Shown here piece by piece: positions 55,942 through 64,000 of a stretch of DNA of 64,000 bases. Position 1 is the stretch's first letter, and each line of letters starts with the position of its first letter. A program made the position numbers and the translations under genes. The DNA lies in contig JAHLLS010000003.1 of the NCBI GenBank assembly GCA_020444045.1, positions 62,001-126,000 of the forward strand. The letters are read 5' to 3'. The notes under the pieces were generated by a model. That model saw only the letters and a program-made list of their open reading frames with translations, was not told where the DNA came from and made no database searches. Origin of the DNA: Deltaproteobacteria bacterium. GTDB taxonomy: Bacteria > Desulfobacterota > Desulfobacteria > Desulfobacterales > UBA5852.

Positions 55942-56721
55942 ATGGCGTCCAAAACGGCTCGGAAGATCGCGGTAGCCAATGAAAAGGGCGGGGTTGGAAA
56001 AACGGCAACCATCGTTAATCTGGGGGCGGCCCTGACCCTCCGGGGGAACACGGTCCTGATTGTGGATATGGATCCCCAGTTCAATGCCACCCAAGGTCTG
56101 GGAATTTCAAGCGAAGACGTTTCCATTTCGGTTTACGACCTGCTCCAGGGAAACCCGGATGTCGCACCGGCCGAGGCCGTGCTGCACACCCGCTGGGAAG
56201 GCCTTGACGTGCTGCCGTCGGTGCCCGATCTGGCCGGAGCGGAAGTCGAACTGGTGGATGAAGCGGGTCGTGAGAACCGGCTCCGGGAAGGGGTGGCCGG
56301 TCTAGATGGGGCCTACGATTTTATCCTTCTTGATACGCCGCCGAGTCTTTCACTGCTGACCGTCAATGTTTTCGCCTATGCGGACGAAGTCCTTGTTCCC
56401 TGCCAGACCCATCCCTATGCCTTTGGCGCCCTCAATGAACTTTTCGATACCATTGGCGCCATTCGGCGGGGGATCAATACCAATCTTGAAACCACGGGGG
56501 TGGTGGCCACCTTTTATGATCAGCGGACCCGGGTCAGCAACCATACCCTGGACCGTTTGAAATCGGACGAACGCTACGGGCCCTTGCTTTTCGACACGGT
56601 AATCCGTGCGAATACAACGGTGGCCGAGAGTGCCCATGTGGGTAAACCCGTGGTTTTCTATCGCCCGAGCAGCTTTGGTGCCAGGGATTACATCCAGCTG
56701 GCGGAGGAACTGGCGGGCTGA
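55942..56721 (+). CDS. ParA/Soj family ATPase
   Basis: A 259-residue deviant Walker ATPase: KIAVANEKGGVGKTATIVNL, LIVDMDPQFNATQGLG and the Walker B-like FILLDTPPSLSLLTVN. It ends with VNKPVVF-type segment (HVGKPVVFYRPSSFGARDYI). ParA proteins position DNA or protein cargo by ATP-driven gradients and normally pair with ParB; no parB is present in the window. AAGGGAGG lies 7 bp before ATG 55942. A hairpin terminator follows, then a palindrome-rich noncoding stretch. Confidence 0.88.
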   Translation: MASKTARKIAVANEKGGVGKTATIVNLGAALTLRGNTVLIVDMDPQFNATQGLGISSEDVSISVYDLLQGNPDVAPAEAVLHTRWEGLDVLPSVPDLAGAEVELVDEAGRENRLREGVAGLDGAYDFILLDTPPSLSLLTVNVFAYADEVLVPCQTHPYAFGALNELFDTIGAIRRGINTNLETTGVVATFYDQRTRVSNHTLDRLKSDERYGPLLFDTVIRANTTVAESAHVGKPVVFYRPSSFGARDYIQLAEELAG

Positions 56722-56796
56722 GATCCGTGACGGTACAGGTGAGCAGCTGGATTCCCGATGGGCCGATCCATCGGTGAATGTTCGGATAGCCGGAAG

Positions 56797-56828
56797 GGCC
56801 GCAGGCTGAAAAAGCCGCGGCCTTTTTT
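56797..56828 (+). terminator. Intrinsic terminator after parA
   Basis: GGCCGC with AGGCT pairs with AGCC and GCGGCC across a small loop, followed by TTTTTT at 56823-56828. It lies ~75 bp after the ParA stop and ends the dynamin-ParA unit. Confidence 0.85.
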
Positions 56829-56833
56829 CGTGA

Positions 56834-57097
56834 CTATCCCGAATATTTCACGTGTTCGAGATATTCATTGGTAAGGCATCAGGGGCGCCGCTGTACGAAT
56901 GCTACCGCAAGCCCCTGATAACCCGGCCAATGGGCATCTCGGGCGCGCCCGCAGGGTGAAATATTTTCTATGATTTTGGAAATCAGCCATGGGTACAACG
57001 TGTCACCTGGAAATGATACCCCGAATAACTTTTATACCGCTGAATATTTACGTAAAATTTATTGCGTAGAAAAAATTTCATGAAATGTTCGGGATAG
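56834..57097. repeat. Palindrome-rich noncoding element with terminal inverted repeats
   Basis: CTATCCCGAATATTTCA (56834-56850) and TGAAATGTTCGGGATAG (57081-57097) form a 17-bp inverted repeat with one mismatch, 264 bp end to end. Inside are a perfect 9-bp inverted repeat (56878-56886 with 56911-56919), a 12-bp palindrome CGGGCGCGCCCG (56940-56951), TGAAATATT near 56957 complementary to the first arm, and ATTTCATGAAAT (57075-57086). TATTTCACGTGTTCGA at 56844-56859 matches 11 of 16 positions of the ParB parS consensus. It could be a MITE, a dispersed palindromic repeat, or a structured RNA. No protein-coding capacity is seen. Confidence 0.55.
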
Positions 57098-57141
57098 CTT
57101 CTCACTGCCCACGGCGGCGATCAGGCAAGCGCCCGCCCTTA

Positions 57142-58884
57142 TTATTCGGGCTCCGGGTTGCCGGTCAGACGGGCCAGGTTGTCCCGGGCGAACGCGATCC
57201 CCGGGTCGATTTCCAACGCCATCCGATAGTAGCGGATCGCGTCGGCGGGCCGATCCAGGTCGCGGTAGTTGGACGCGATGTTGGCATAATCGATCGCCGA
57301 GCCGGGGTCTAATCGGATGACGGTTTTGAAGCATTTTATAGCGTGTTCGTGCTCTTTGAGCTGGAAATGGCAGAATCCCATAAGGTTGTGGAGGTCTGTG
57401 CGTTCGTCGTCCACCGCCACCCCTTTCTGGAGGGCTGCCAGCGCCTCGCGGAAGCGGCCGGTGTCTTTCAGGCACACCCCGATATACGAATAGATGCTGG
57501 CGATATCTTCTTCCACGGGGTCGAGCTCCAGAGCGCGATGGAGATGGGGCAGGGCTTCCTCGGGGTGGCCGGCATTCAGGTGGCACAGGCCCATATAAAA
57601 CTGAAGGTAGTAGCGACTGGGCAGCAGAGTGTCGAATTTTTGCAGTTCATAGAGTGCGATTTCCGGCGGCTGGTTTTCCACCACCAGTTTGGCGGAAAAC
57701 ATGCCCACACTGGTCCCCTCGGCCCGCTCGCGAAAGTGGGTTCCCGGTACAATCGTGTAAAAGGCCGGGATGTTGAGTTGGGGATGCATGGTGTTGATCA
57801 CCAGCACATCCAGGCCGCGCCGGTCGAGGGCCTGGACCAGATTTTCCACTTCCACGCGGATATTTTCGTTGGACAGATCCGGCAGGGCGCTGAGATCGAT
57901 GGTCGCTTCCATGTTCATGAGAAAGGCCGCCTGCTCCAGGCGGGTATACTTGGGCAGGCCGCTGGCCACATAGTTGGTGCCGGAATTGAAATCGCCGGCC
58001 AGCTGGGCCACCTCCGTCAGGGCTCGGCTGAAGGCTTTCTCCGGATTGGGCGTGGTGCCGGCGGTCCATACCAGTTCGCTGGATTCCGGAAAGGTGGTCG
58101 GATCGTAGGCCAGTACCCCCACGGTGGGGATTCCCGTATCCAGGCTGAAATCCTGCACATAGAGTTCGATCCCGTTGCGGCGGTATTTTTCCAGGGTCTC
58201 CCGAACCATGGCATCGGTGGCCGATTCGGGGCGGATGGCCGGCAGGACGCGCTTCCGGCGGCTGACGACGGACGACACGTGCCGCTCCACGATTTCGCAT
58301 ATGCCCTGGCTCAGCGCTTCTTCCTGGCAGTTGCCGGCCGAGGGGCCATTGAATTCATTGATGGCGTAGAACCAGTCGAAGGGCACCATGACCTCGCGTC
58401 CGGCAGTGAGGTTCCAGGCCCGGGTCCAGCGCATCGGGATGGTTTCAAAGACCCGGCAGGCCGCATCCAGGTCCCCGGTCGTATCATGGACCGATTTGGC
58501 GATGGCCTCGAAAGGAAGTGCTTCCTGTTTGAGATTGGCGTAGGTGTCGATGGTGAAATGGGCCGGGTTTTTACAGAAGCTGAAAAAACTGAAGCGTTCG
58601 GCCAACTCCATGATGGCGCTGGCCTCGGCCTGGGCCGGCGTGGCGCCCTTGCCCATCTGTTTTTTGTTGCCGATGATAGCCTGCCCGTCTTTTCCGCACA
58701 CACTGAAAAAAACGGGGATGTCGAGCCGGCCGTTGTCAATCCGTTCGGTATGGTCCAGGATATCGAGTTGGGCACTTTGCAGCCGATCCCGATAGGTTGC
58801 GATGGTTTCCTCCGGGGACATGATCTTGTCCTGGTCGTCCGTAGAGGTCTTGTAGGCATCCTGCAGGGTAATCTTGACACTCAT
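57142..58884 (-). CDS. YcaO domain protein with C-terminal TPR repeats
   Basis: A 580-residue protein. The YcaO ATP-binding motifs are ATPAQAEASAIMELAERF and QEEALSQGICEIVERHV, with RALTEVAQLAGDF further on. From ~residue 415 to the end, four or so TPR units are seen (YYLQFYMGLCHLNAGHPEEA, SYIGVCLKDTGRFREALAAL, HNLMGFCHFQLKEHEHA and ANIASNYRDLDRPADAIRY). YcaO enzymes use ATP to activate amide backbones in RiPP and thioamide synthesis; E. coli YcaO helps S12 methylthiolation. No precursor peptide or partner is seen nearby, so its substrate is unknown. AAAGGAG lies upstream. Confidence 0.85.
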   Translation of the reverse strand: MSVKITLQDAYKTSTDDQDKIMSPEETIATYRDRLQSAQLDILDHTERIDNGRLDIPVFFSVCGKDGQAIIGNKKQMGKGATPAQAEASAIMELAERFSFFSFCKNPAHFTIDTYANLKQEALPFEAIAKSVHDTTGDLDAACRVFETIPMRWTRAWNLTAGREVMVPFDWFYAINEFNGPSAGNCQEEALSQGICEIVERHVSSVVSRRKRVLPAIRPESATDAMVRETLEKYRRNGIELYVQDFSLDTGIPTVGVLAYDPTTFPESSELVWTAGTTPNPEKAFSRALTEVAQLAGDFNSGTNYVASGLPKYTRLEQAAFLMNMEATIDLSALPDLSNENIRVEVENLVQALDRRGLDVLVINTMHPQLNIPAFYTIVPGTHFRERAEGTSVGMFSAKLVVENQPPEIALYELQKFDTLLPSRYYLQFYMGLCHLNAGHPEEALPHLHRALELDPVEEDIASIYSYIGVCLKDTGRFREALAALQKGVAVDDERTDLHNLMGFCHFQLKEHEHAIKCFKTVIRLDPGSAIDYANIASNYRDLDRPADAIRYYRMALEIDPGIAFARDNLARLTGNPEPE

Positions 58885-59156
58885 GAAACAGGCAGCTCCT
58901 TTAAATCGTCCATAAGGCTTTGTGGTTCCGGCGGACGCCTTCCAGTTTCAGATGAAGGCGTATGTCGCATTGAACCAGCGGCCCTGATTGTCGGCATGCC
59001 TCCGGATCCGAAAAGATGATCCCTGAATCCGGTGAGGCGGGTTTTTCAGTCTTGTATAGATGGGAGGGGGGTGTAAACCGAAAGGCCTTGCCCTGACAAG
59101 GTTTTTTTGAATTGATTCCTGTGTCGGGATCTGTTAAGAGATCTCCCGTTTCCCGT

Positions 59157-59232
59157 GGGGATGTAGCTCAGCTGGGAGAGCGCAGCGTTCGCAACGCTGA
59201 GGTCGAGGGTTCGAATCCCTTCATCTCCACCA
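59157..59232 (+). tRNA. tRNA-Ala (anticodon CGC)
   Basis: A 76-base cloverleaf with encoded CCA. Acceptor GGGGATG pairs with CATCTCC (one G-T wobble). The anticodon loop TTCGCAA, in stem CAGCG/CGCTG, gives anticodon CGC, reading GCG (Ala). The T arm has GGGTTCGAATCCC. A 7-bp inverted repeat CTATAAT/ATTATAG follows at 59242-59263. Confidence 0.96.
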
Positions 59233-59469
59233 CAATAAAGCCTATAATTCGAATATATTATAGCGGGTTACTTGTTTTTTCCCCATCTTCAATAGCGCAA
59301 TTCCACTACTCACACACAATCTTTACCCTCTTTGCTTAAGCTGAAGGCCGGGGTTTTTCCGGCTACCGCGACCGTATGGTCAATTTTACACACCACCGGA
59401 CGGCGTCGGGTGCAGCCGAGGCATTCACGATATCCCGGGATATGCACCATGTGCGGTCAAGCGGGTCTG

Positions 59470-60870
59470 TTATTCCTTAAAGTGTTCTTTGGAGATGGCG
59501 TATTGGTTCATTAGGCGGTTCAGTTGGCGGGGCGTGATCCGGGCTTCTTTGGCCGAGATGTTGATCCGGCCCTTGTTTCGCGTCAGCAGGTCACGGATAT
59601 ATTGCTTTTCAAAGTCCTCGATAACCAGTTGGCGAGCTTCGGCTAAGGAAAGGTCTGCCATTGACCGGTCTTTCACACGTAAACCTTCATAGGGCATCAT
59701 ATCGGCCGGGAAGTTCTGGGGCATCAGCATTTTGGATCTTTCCAGAATGTAGGCCCGTTCCAATACATTCTCGAGCTCGCGGACATTGCCTGGCCAGCCG
59801 TACTTGCGGAACGCCTCGGCCACGGAAGGGTGGAGGCCGCTGATCGGTTTGTTATAGCGCTTTTGGAGCTTTTGCAGAAAGGCCTCCGTCAGGTGGGTGA
59901 GATCTTCGATGCGTTCCCTGAGGGGTGGAATTTCGATGGGAAAGATTTTTATCCGGTAATAGAGGTCCTTGCGGAAGTGTTCTTCGGCGACCAGTTTTTC
60001 GAGGTCGGCATTAGTGGCAAAGATGATGCGGGCGTCGCTCTGCAGGGTTTCCTCACCGCCGACGCGGCTGAATGTACCGTCCTGCAACACTTGCAGTAGC
60101 TTGATCTGCAAGGACGGTGGGATGGTACCGATTTCGTCCAGAAAGATGGTGCCGTTGCGGGCCACCTCAAATTTCCCCAGTTTTTTGCGGATAGCGCCGG
60201 TGAAGGCACCCTGTTCGTGACCAAAAAGTTCACTCTCGATCAGTGTTTCGGTTATGGCGCCGCAATGCACCGCGATAAAGGGCTTGTCGCAGCGGAGGCT
60301 GTGCCAGTGGGTCAGGCGGGCCAGAAGACCCTTGCCCGTCCCGGTTTCCCCCAGCAGCAGGACCGTCGCAATGGTCGGTGCCACGGCACGAATTTTTTCG
60401 AAAACCGCCCGCATGCCAGGGTTGAAAGAGTGAACGATATCCAGCCATTCAGCTTTCCAGAAGTGGTCGCGCAGATAATCCAATTCAAGGGCATGACTGA
60501 CCTCATCGCGGCAGGCGGCAAGCGCCAGTTGCAACTCGTGCTTGCTGGTGGGGCTGGTCACGTAGTCGTCGGCACCGGCCTTGATCAGGTGAAAGGTTTC
60601 GCGAATCGCATTCCGGGGGGCGATAAGGATCAATTTGACCAAGGGGTTGTTTTTTTTAAAGGATCGAATCGTTTCGCGATTGCGGGAGATTTCGGAAATC
60701 GTATCGAATTGTTCGAGATCGGCAAAAATAAGGTCGAAAGGCGACTGGCGGTGTTTTTCCAGGGCCTTGGGCAAGGCGTCGACTTGGACGCAGTCCAATA
60801 GATCGGGGTGGTTTTCGCGGACCAGCGAAACCGTGTCGGGACGGGAGGATATAATGAGCACTCGATCCAT
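59470..60870 (-). CDS. Sigma-54-dependent response regulator
   Basis: A 466-residue enhancer-binding protein. The N-terminal receiver-like domain has a candidate phospho-accepting Asp in LIFADLEQF and is less conserved than usual. The AAA+ domain has Walker A LGETGTGKGLLARL, the sigma-54 contact loop ELFGHEQGAFTGAIR, and FLDEIGTIPPSLQ. The C-terminal helix-turn-helix (INISAKEARITPRQLNRLM) is Fis-like. The start 60870 is preferred over 60915. It is divergent from a universal stress protein with a sigma-54 promoter, and likely controls it. No sensor kinase is adjacent. Confidence 0.9.
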   Translation of the reverse strand: MDRVLIISSRPDTVSLVRENHPDLLDCVQVDALPKALEKHRQSPFDLIFADLEQFDTISEISRNRETIRSFKKNNPLVKLILIAPRNAIRETFHLIKAGADDYVTSPTSKHELQLALAACRDEVSHALELDYLRDHFWKAEWLDIVHSFNPGMRAVFEKIRAVAPTIATVLLLGETGTGKGLLARLTHWHSLRCDKPFIAVHCGAITETLIESELFGHEQGAFTGAIRKKLGKFEVARNGTIFLDEIGTIPPSLQIKLLQVLQDGTFSRVGGEETLQSDARIIFATNADLEKLVAEEHFRKDLYYRIKIFPIEIPPLRERIEDLTHLTEAFLQKLQKRYNKPISGLHPSVAEAFRKYGWPGNVRELENVLERAYILERSKMLMPQNFPADMMPYEGLRVKDRSMADLSLAEARQLVIEDFEKQYIRDLLTRNKGRINISAKEARITPRQLNRLMNQYAISKEHFKE

Positions 60871-60931
60871 TGCGGCGCCCGGTCGATGGGTATGAACAGG
60901 AGGTGATATTGTCAATAATGAATAATAATTT

Positions 60932-60961
60932 CATATAGATATAATTTACAATCATTGTCAA
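60932..60961 (-). promoter_or_regulatory. Candidate sigma-70 promoter of the regulator gene
   Basis: TTGACA (60956-60961, minus strand) and TATATG (60932-60937) are spaced by 18 bases, ~60 bp upstream of the regulator ATG. A direct repeat ATTGTCAATA at 60908-60917 and 60954-60963 flanks it, one copy overlapping the -35, which could serve autoregulation. Confidence 0.55.
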
Positions 60962-61011
60962 TAGAAACAAAATTGGCTGGATCACAGGCTCGGCTTCTTT
61001 TCCGGATAATG

Positions 61012-61137
61012 TCTGACCGTCAGATTTAGAGTCCGGGAACACTTTCATCACGACACGCTAGCCGGCAAAGGGAAGCAAAGCGCGTTATTCATCATTCGCC
61101 ATTTGAATGCACCATTGAAGCAGGACACCTGGTGTCC
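61012..61137. promoter_or_regulatory. Two palindromes, candidate enhancer sites
   Basis: TCTGAC-C-GTCAGA (61012-61024) and GGACACC-T-GGTGTCC (61123-61137) are perfect palindromes with single-base centres. They lie ~200-320 bp upstream of the sigma-54 promoter, in the range used by enhancer-binding proteins, but the two sequences differ and binding is unproven. Confidence 0.4.
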
Positions 61138-61333
61138 GAATCGCATCCATCGGAAGGGCGACCGAAAAGAGATAATGTCGCAAGAGGCGATGGCGCCGAT
61201 AGTTTTGTGATTTGCCGGTAAGTATTTCCCCTTTTTTCAAACGTGGTGTCAGTGAAGATCGTTCCCTCTTTGGTTGGTGTTGCCGAATGTTGTTTGCTTT
61301 GTCCAGTTAAATGGCATTTGGTGGCGGAAACTA

Positions 61334-61351
61334 TTGGCATGGGGGTTGCTA
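61334..61351 (+). promoter_or_regulatory. Sigma-54 promoter upstream of universal stress protein
   Basis: TTGGCAT-GGGGG-TTGCTA has the -24 GG and -12 GC 12 bases apart, agreeing with consensus TGGCACG-N4-TTGCW except for T at the fifth position. It lies 40 bp before the ATG at 61392. Confidence 0.8.
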
Positions 61352-61391
61352 ACGGGTAAAGACCCCAATCCCATTTGAAAGGAAAGATGGC

Positions 61392-61859
61392 ATGAAAACG
61401 ATTAACAAAATTATGGTGGCTGTTGACTTCTCCGACTTTTCACTGCCCGCTGTCCGATATGCGAAGCATTTGGCCGAAGATGTGGGAGCAGACTTGCTCT
61501 TGGTGAATGTCATCAATCAACGGGACATCGACATGATGAAAAAAGTGGCCAAAGAGGCCCCGAACTTTCCCTTCGAGACTTATCTGGAGGAATTGCGGCA
61601 GGACCGGGAAGATCGATTCCAACAACTGATCAAGGATGCCGGTGGTGAGCGTGTGAAAGTAAAATCCGTCATCCGCATCGGCGTCCCTTACCAGGAACTC
61701 CTCAAGGTCATCGAAGATAAGAAGCCGGATTTGCTCATTATGGCCACCAAAGGCCGCAGCAATCTGGTGGACACCATCATCGGATCTTGTGCCCAAAAGA
61801 TGTTCCGGCGCAGCCCGATCCCGGTACTGAGCATCCGTAGTGATGGGACGGTCGCCTGA
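61392..61859 (+). CDS. Universal stress protein family protein
   Basis: A 155-residue single-domain UspA-fold protein. It begins KIMVAVDFSDFSLPAVRYAK, with the ATP-binding region MATKGRSNLVDTIIGSCAQKM and the C-terminal PIPVLSIR. The conserved GR...GS spacing suggests nucleotide binding. AAAGGAAAG lies upstream. It is expressed from a sigma-54 promoter and faces the divergent activator gene, so it is likely induced under a specific stress or growth state. Confidence 0.9.
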   Translation: MKTINKIMVAVDFSDFSLPAVRYAKHLAEDVGADLLLVNVINQRDIDMMKKVAKEAPNFPFETYLEELRQDREDRFQQLIKDAGGERVKVKSVIRIGVPYQELLKVIEDKKPDLLIMATKGRSNLVDTIIGSCAQKMFRRSPIPVLSIRSDGTVA

Positions 61860-62023
61860 CCCGGCGGCTGGGATGGATGCCGACGGTGTTATCTTTGATG
61901 CATGCAAATCGCCGGTGCCGAGTCGATACGGCAACCCGCCAAACCGTCCGACAGGCTGTCAGCAGGATGGCGTGGCAGCGCTCAGGGTGAGCCAGGGCGG
62001 AGACCTGCCGCGTCCGATTCCGC

Positions 62024-64000
62024 TCAGGTGCCGGCCAGGATCTTGGTGTAATAGTTCCGGAGATATTCTTTCACCATCCTTCGGGCGGAGAAGCGGACGG
62101 CATTGCTACGGATGGTTTCTTTCATGACCCGCACCCACTCGTGGGGAATGCCGTCATCCGACATCCGGTAGTAAAGGGGAATGGCCTCGGTTTCCAGAAT
62201 CTGGTAGAGGGCGTCCGCATCCTGAGCATCGCGATTTTCACCGTTCGGGTTGGCGGCGCTGATGGCCCAGCCGTTTTTACCGTTGTAGCCCTCGATCCAC
62301 CAGCCGTCCAAGATGCTCAGCTGGGGCACGCCGTTCAGGGCCGCTTTCATGCCGCTGGTGCCGCTGGCTTCCATAGGGGGCAGCGGGTTGTTCAACCATA
62401 TGTCCACGCCATGGACCAGATATTGGGCAATTTGCTCCCCGTAATCTTCCACGAAGGCGATCCGGCCACCGATTTCAGGGTCGCGGCAAATATTGAAAAC
62501 CTTTTGCAGGATGCGTTTGCCCGGATCGTCGGACGGGTGAGCTTTGCCGGCGAAGATGATCTGAATCGGCCGCCAGCGGTCGTTGAGCATGCGTTTCAGC
62601 CGCGGCAGGTCGTGCAGGATCAAGTCGGCCCGTTTGTAAGTGGCGAAGCGGCGGGCAAAGCCGATGGTCAAAACGGAAGGGTCGAGCATGGCGCCCCCGG
62701 AAAGCAGAATCGACGGGCTGGTGCGATTTTCCACCCACCGTCGCCGGCAGCGTTCGCGAATGGCGTCGATCAATTTGATTTTCAGCCAATAGTGGGTTTG
62801 CCACAGTTCCTGGTCGGGGATTTTTTCCACCAACTGCCAGATGGCCGGGTTGTCGTGATCGTCGATCCAGCCGGAGCCCAGATAGCGGTCGAAGAGGAGT
62901 TTCATCTTCGGTTCCAGCCAGGTGCGGACGTGGACCCCGTTGGTGATGGATCCGATAGGGATCTCCTCGAGGGCTTTTCCCGGCCACAGGTCCCGCCACA
63001 TCTCTCGTGATACCTCTCCATGACGTCGGCTCACGGCGTTGCAATGGTCCGAGAGTTTCAACGCCAGGACGGTCATGTTGAAGCCGTCCTGAGCTTTCCG
63101 GGGAGGCCCCCCCAGTTTGAAAAATCTGTCGCGGTCTAAGCCCAGATCGGCCCAATAGGGGTGAAAATATTTTTCCATCAGATCATAGGGAAACACGTCA
63201 TGGCCGGCCGGAACGGGCGTGTGGGTCGTAAACACCGTGGTTTTTCGGACGGCTTCCCGGGCCGCCTCAAAGGACAGTCCCTCCTGCAATCCATCCCGAA
63301 TGCGTTCCAGCAGGGCAAAGGCCGCATGCCCTTCGTTGAGATGGATGAGCCGGTAGCGGATGCCCAGTTGTTGGAGCATTTCCGCACCGCCGATCCCCAG
63401 AACGATTTCTTGTCGCAGGCGCTGCTCCAGATGGCCGGAATAGAGCCGGGCGGTGATCGATCGGTTCCAGGGATCGTTTTGTTCGATGTCCGTATCCATC
63501 AGGTAGAGGGTGTTGACCCCCACAGCGATTTTCCAGACCGCCACAAAGATGGGCGGATGCATCAGGGGGATCTCGAACACAAACTGCCGGCCCTCCGGGG
63601 TCATCACCCGTGAAATCGGCGCTGCTTCACGTTCAACGGGGTCTTCGACATTTTCCTGCCAGCCGTCTTCGCGCATCCTCTGAAACAGGTAGCCTTCCGG
63701 GTACATGAACCCCACGGCGGCAACCGGAATATTGAGATCGCTGCATTCCTTGAGGAAATCGCCGGCCAGGAAGCCCAAGCCACCGGCATAGAATGGCAGG
63801 GAACGGTGCAGGCCCCATTCCGCTGAAAAATAGGCCGCCGCCACGGTTCCGGGCGCCAGAGAGGTGCCGATCAGGGAGGTGTCCCGCCGCGTCAGGTAGG
63901 TCTGGAAGAGCGTCATGACGACATCGTAATGCCATAGGTATTCCTCGTTTTGCGTGGCGGCGATCAGAACCTCGACCGGCAGGTCCCGGAGCATTTTATC
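62024..64000 (-). CDS. glgP: Alpha-glucan/glycogen phosphorylase, N terminus cut by window
   Basis: A GT35 phosphorylase of the short bacterial/archaeal type that releases glucose 1-phosphate from alpha-1,4-glucans. 658 residues are visible and the frame stays open to the window edge (codons GAT AAA before ATG 63992-63994), so the N terminus continues beyond. Seen are AYFSAEWGLHRSLPFYAGGL, IHLNEGHAAFALLERI, TTHTPVPAGHDVFP, the FARRFATYKRADLIL phosphate-site segment and the PLP-Lys motif MEASGTSGMKAALNG. Likely mobilises storage glucan. Confidence 0.92.
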   Translation of the reverse strand, partial: DKMLRDLPVEVLIAATQNEEYLWHYDVVMTLFQTYLTRRDTSLIGTSLAPGTVAAAYFSAEWGLHRSLPFYAGGLGFLAGDFLKECSDLNIPVAAVGFMYPEGYLFQRMREDGWQENVEDPVEREAAPISRVMTPEGRQFVFEIPLMHPPIFVAVWKIAVGVNTLYLMDTDIEQNDPWNRSITARLYSGHLEQRLRQEIVLGIGGAEMLQQLGIRYRLIHLNEGHAAFALLERIRDGLQEGLSFEAAREAVRKTTVFTTHTPVPAGHDVFPYDLMEKYFHPYWADLGLDRDRFFKLGGPPRKAQDGFNMTVLALKLSDHCNAVSRRHGEVSREMWRDLWPGKALEEIPIGSITNGVHVRTWLEPKMKLLFDRYLGSGWIDDHDNPAIWQLVEKIPDQELWQTHYWLKIKLIDAIRERCRRRWVENRTSPSILLSGGAMLDPSVLTIGFARRFATYKRADLILHDLPRLKRMLNDRWRPIQIIFAGKAHPSDDPGKRILQKVFNICRDPEIGGRIAFVEDYGEQIAQYLVHGVDIWLNNPLPPMEASGTSGMKAALNGVPQLSILDGWWIEGYNGKNGWAISAANPNGENRDAQDADALYQILETEAIPLYYRMSDDGIPHEWVRVMKETIRSNAVRFSARRMVKEYLRNYYTKILAGT

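Noticed and set aside
54629..56008. Minus-strand open frame across the dynamin gene
   Set aside because: Opposite strand of a well-supported GTPase gene, no motifs, and it crosses into parA.
57343..59019. Long open frame on the plus strand (558 codons)
   Set aside because: It is antisense to the YcaO-TPR gene, which has clear domains and a ribosome site; the plus-strand product has no recognisable fold.
59157..59469. tRNA-Ala as an integration site for a mobile element
   Set aside because: No integrase, no repeated tRNA 3' end and no phage genes are seen downstream.
1..64000. CRISPR arrays, insertion sequences, prophage
   Set aside because: No regular direct-repeat array, transposase or phage structural gene was recognised anywhere in the window.

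Overview
The window reads as a chromosomal segment of a Gram-negative, probably anaerobic deltaproteobacterium (Desulfobacterota, most like a Desulfobacterales sulfate reducer). This is inferred from gene content: a complete lipid A/Kdo/heptose core pathway, F0 ATP synthase genes with no F1 genes beside them, RemA and YicC next to gmk, a DUF4416 gene, two tiny Cys-rich proteins of a kind I associate with this group, and a sigma-54 enhancer-binding regulator. No protein search could be run, so the taxonomic call rests on pattern recognition.

Region 1 (1-17.9 kb) is lipopolysaccharide synthesis and export. It holds lpxB (3' end), msbA, lptF, lptG and lpxK; a NodU/CmcH-type carbamoyltransferase; a leftward operon waaA-waaF-Kdo-kinase-waaC-like; then rightward kdsA, a transaldolase-CBS fusion, a KdsC-like HAD phosphatase, an LpxL-like acyltransferase and a GT-C glycosyltransferase. 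Region 2 (18-26 kb) is core decoration: five genes, counting the one at 9.1 kb, carry six Kdo/WaaP-fold kinase domains, with waaG, a GT4 glycosyltransferase, a hexapeptide acyltransferase and a DUF6625 protein. Together these would build a heavily phosphorylated, possibly carbamoylated core on lipid A. The parallel with the Pseudomonas core cluster (waaG-waaP-further kinases-carbamoyltransferase) is notable.

Region 3 (26.2-34.7 kb) is housekeeping: Trm112-like, DUF4416, yicC, remA, gmk, rlmB, comF, rfaE2, pgeF, pyrK and the F0 genes atpZ-atpI-atpB-atpE, closed by a bidirectional terminator facing uvrA. Region 4 (34.7-46.6 kb) holds uvrA, a 0.75 kb AT-rich noncoding stretch, a divergent DnaA, suhB with a tiny overlapping gene, hflX, the rpsF-rpsR-rplI-dnaB group with a structured leader, tRNA-Lys(CUU) and a divergent KptA-like gene. 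Region 5 (46.9-64 kb) holds hemL, a multi-GAF adenylate cyclase, glycerate kinase, AlgH/YqgE, a 49-residue Cys protein, a dynamin-like GTPase, an orphan ParA, a palindrome-rich noncoding element, a YcaO-TPR protein, tRNA-Ala(CGC), a sigma-54 activator divergent from a universal stress protein that has a near-consensus sigma-54 promoter, and a truncated alpha-glucan phosphorylase.

The most novel signal is the protein at 13446-14471. It sits between kdsA and a kdsC-like gene, where KdsD (arabinose-5-phosphate isomerase) might be expected. It keeps a KdsD-like CBS pair, but the sugar-isomerase domain is replaced by an FSA-type transaldolase with a remodelled active site. This suggests an alternative route to, or control of, arabinose 5-phosphate for Kdo synthesis.
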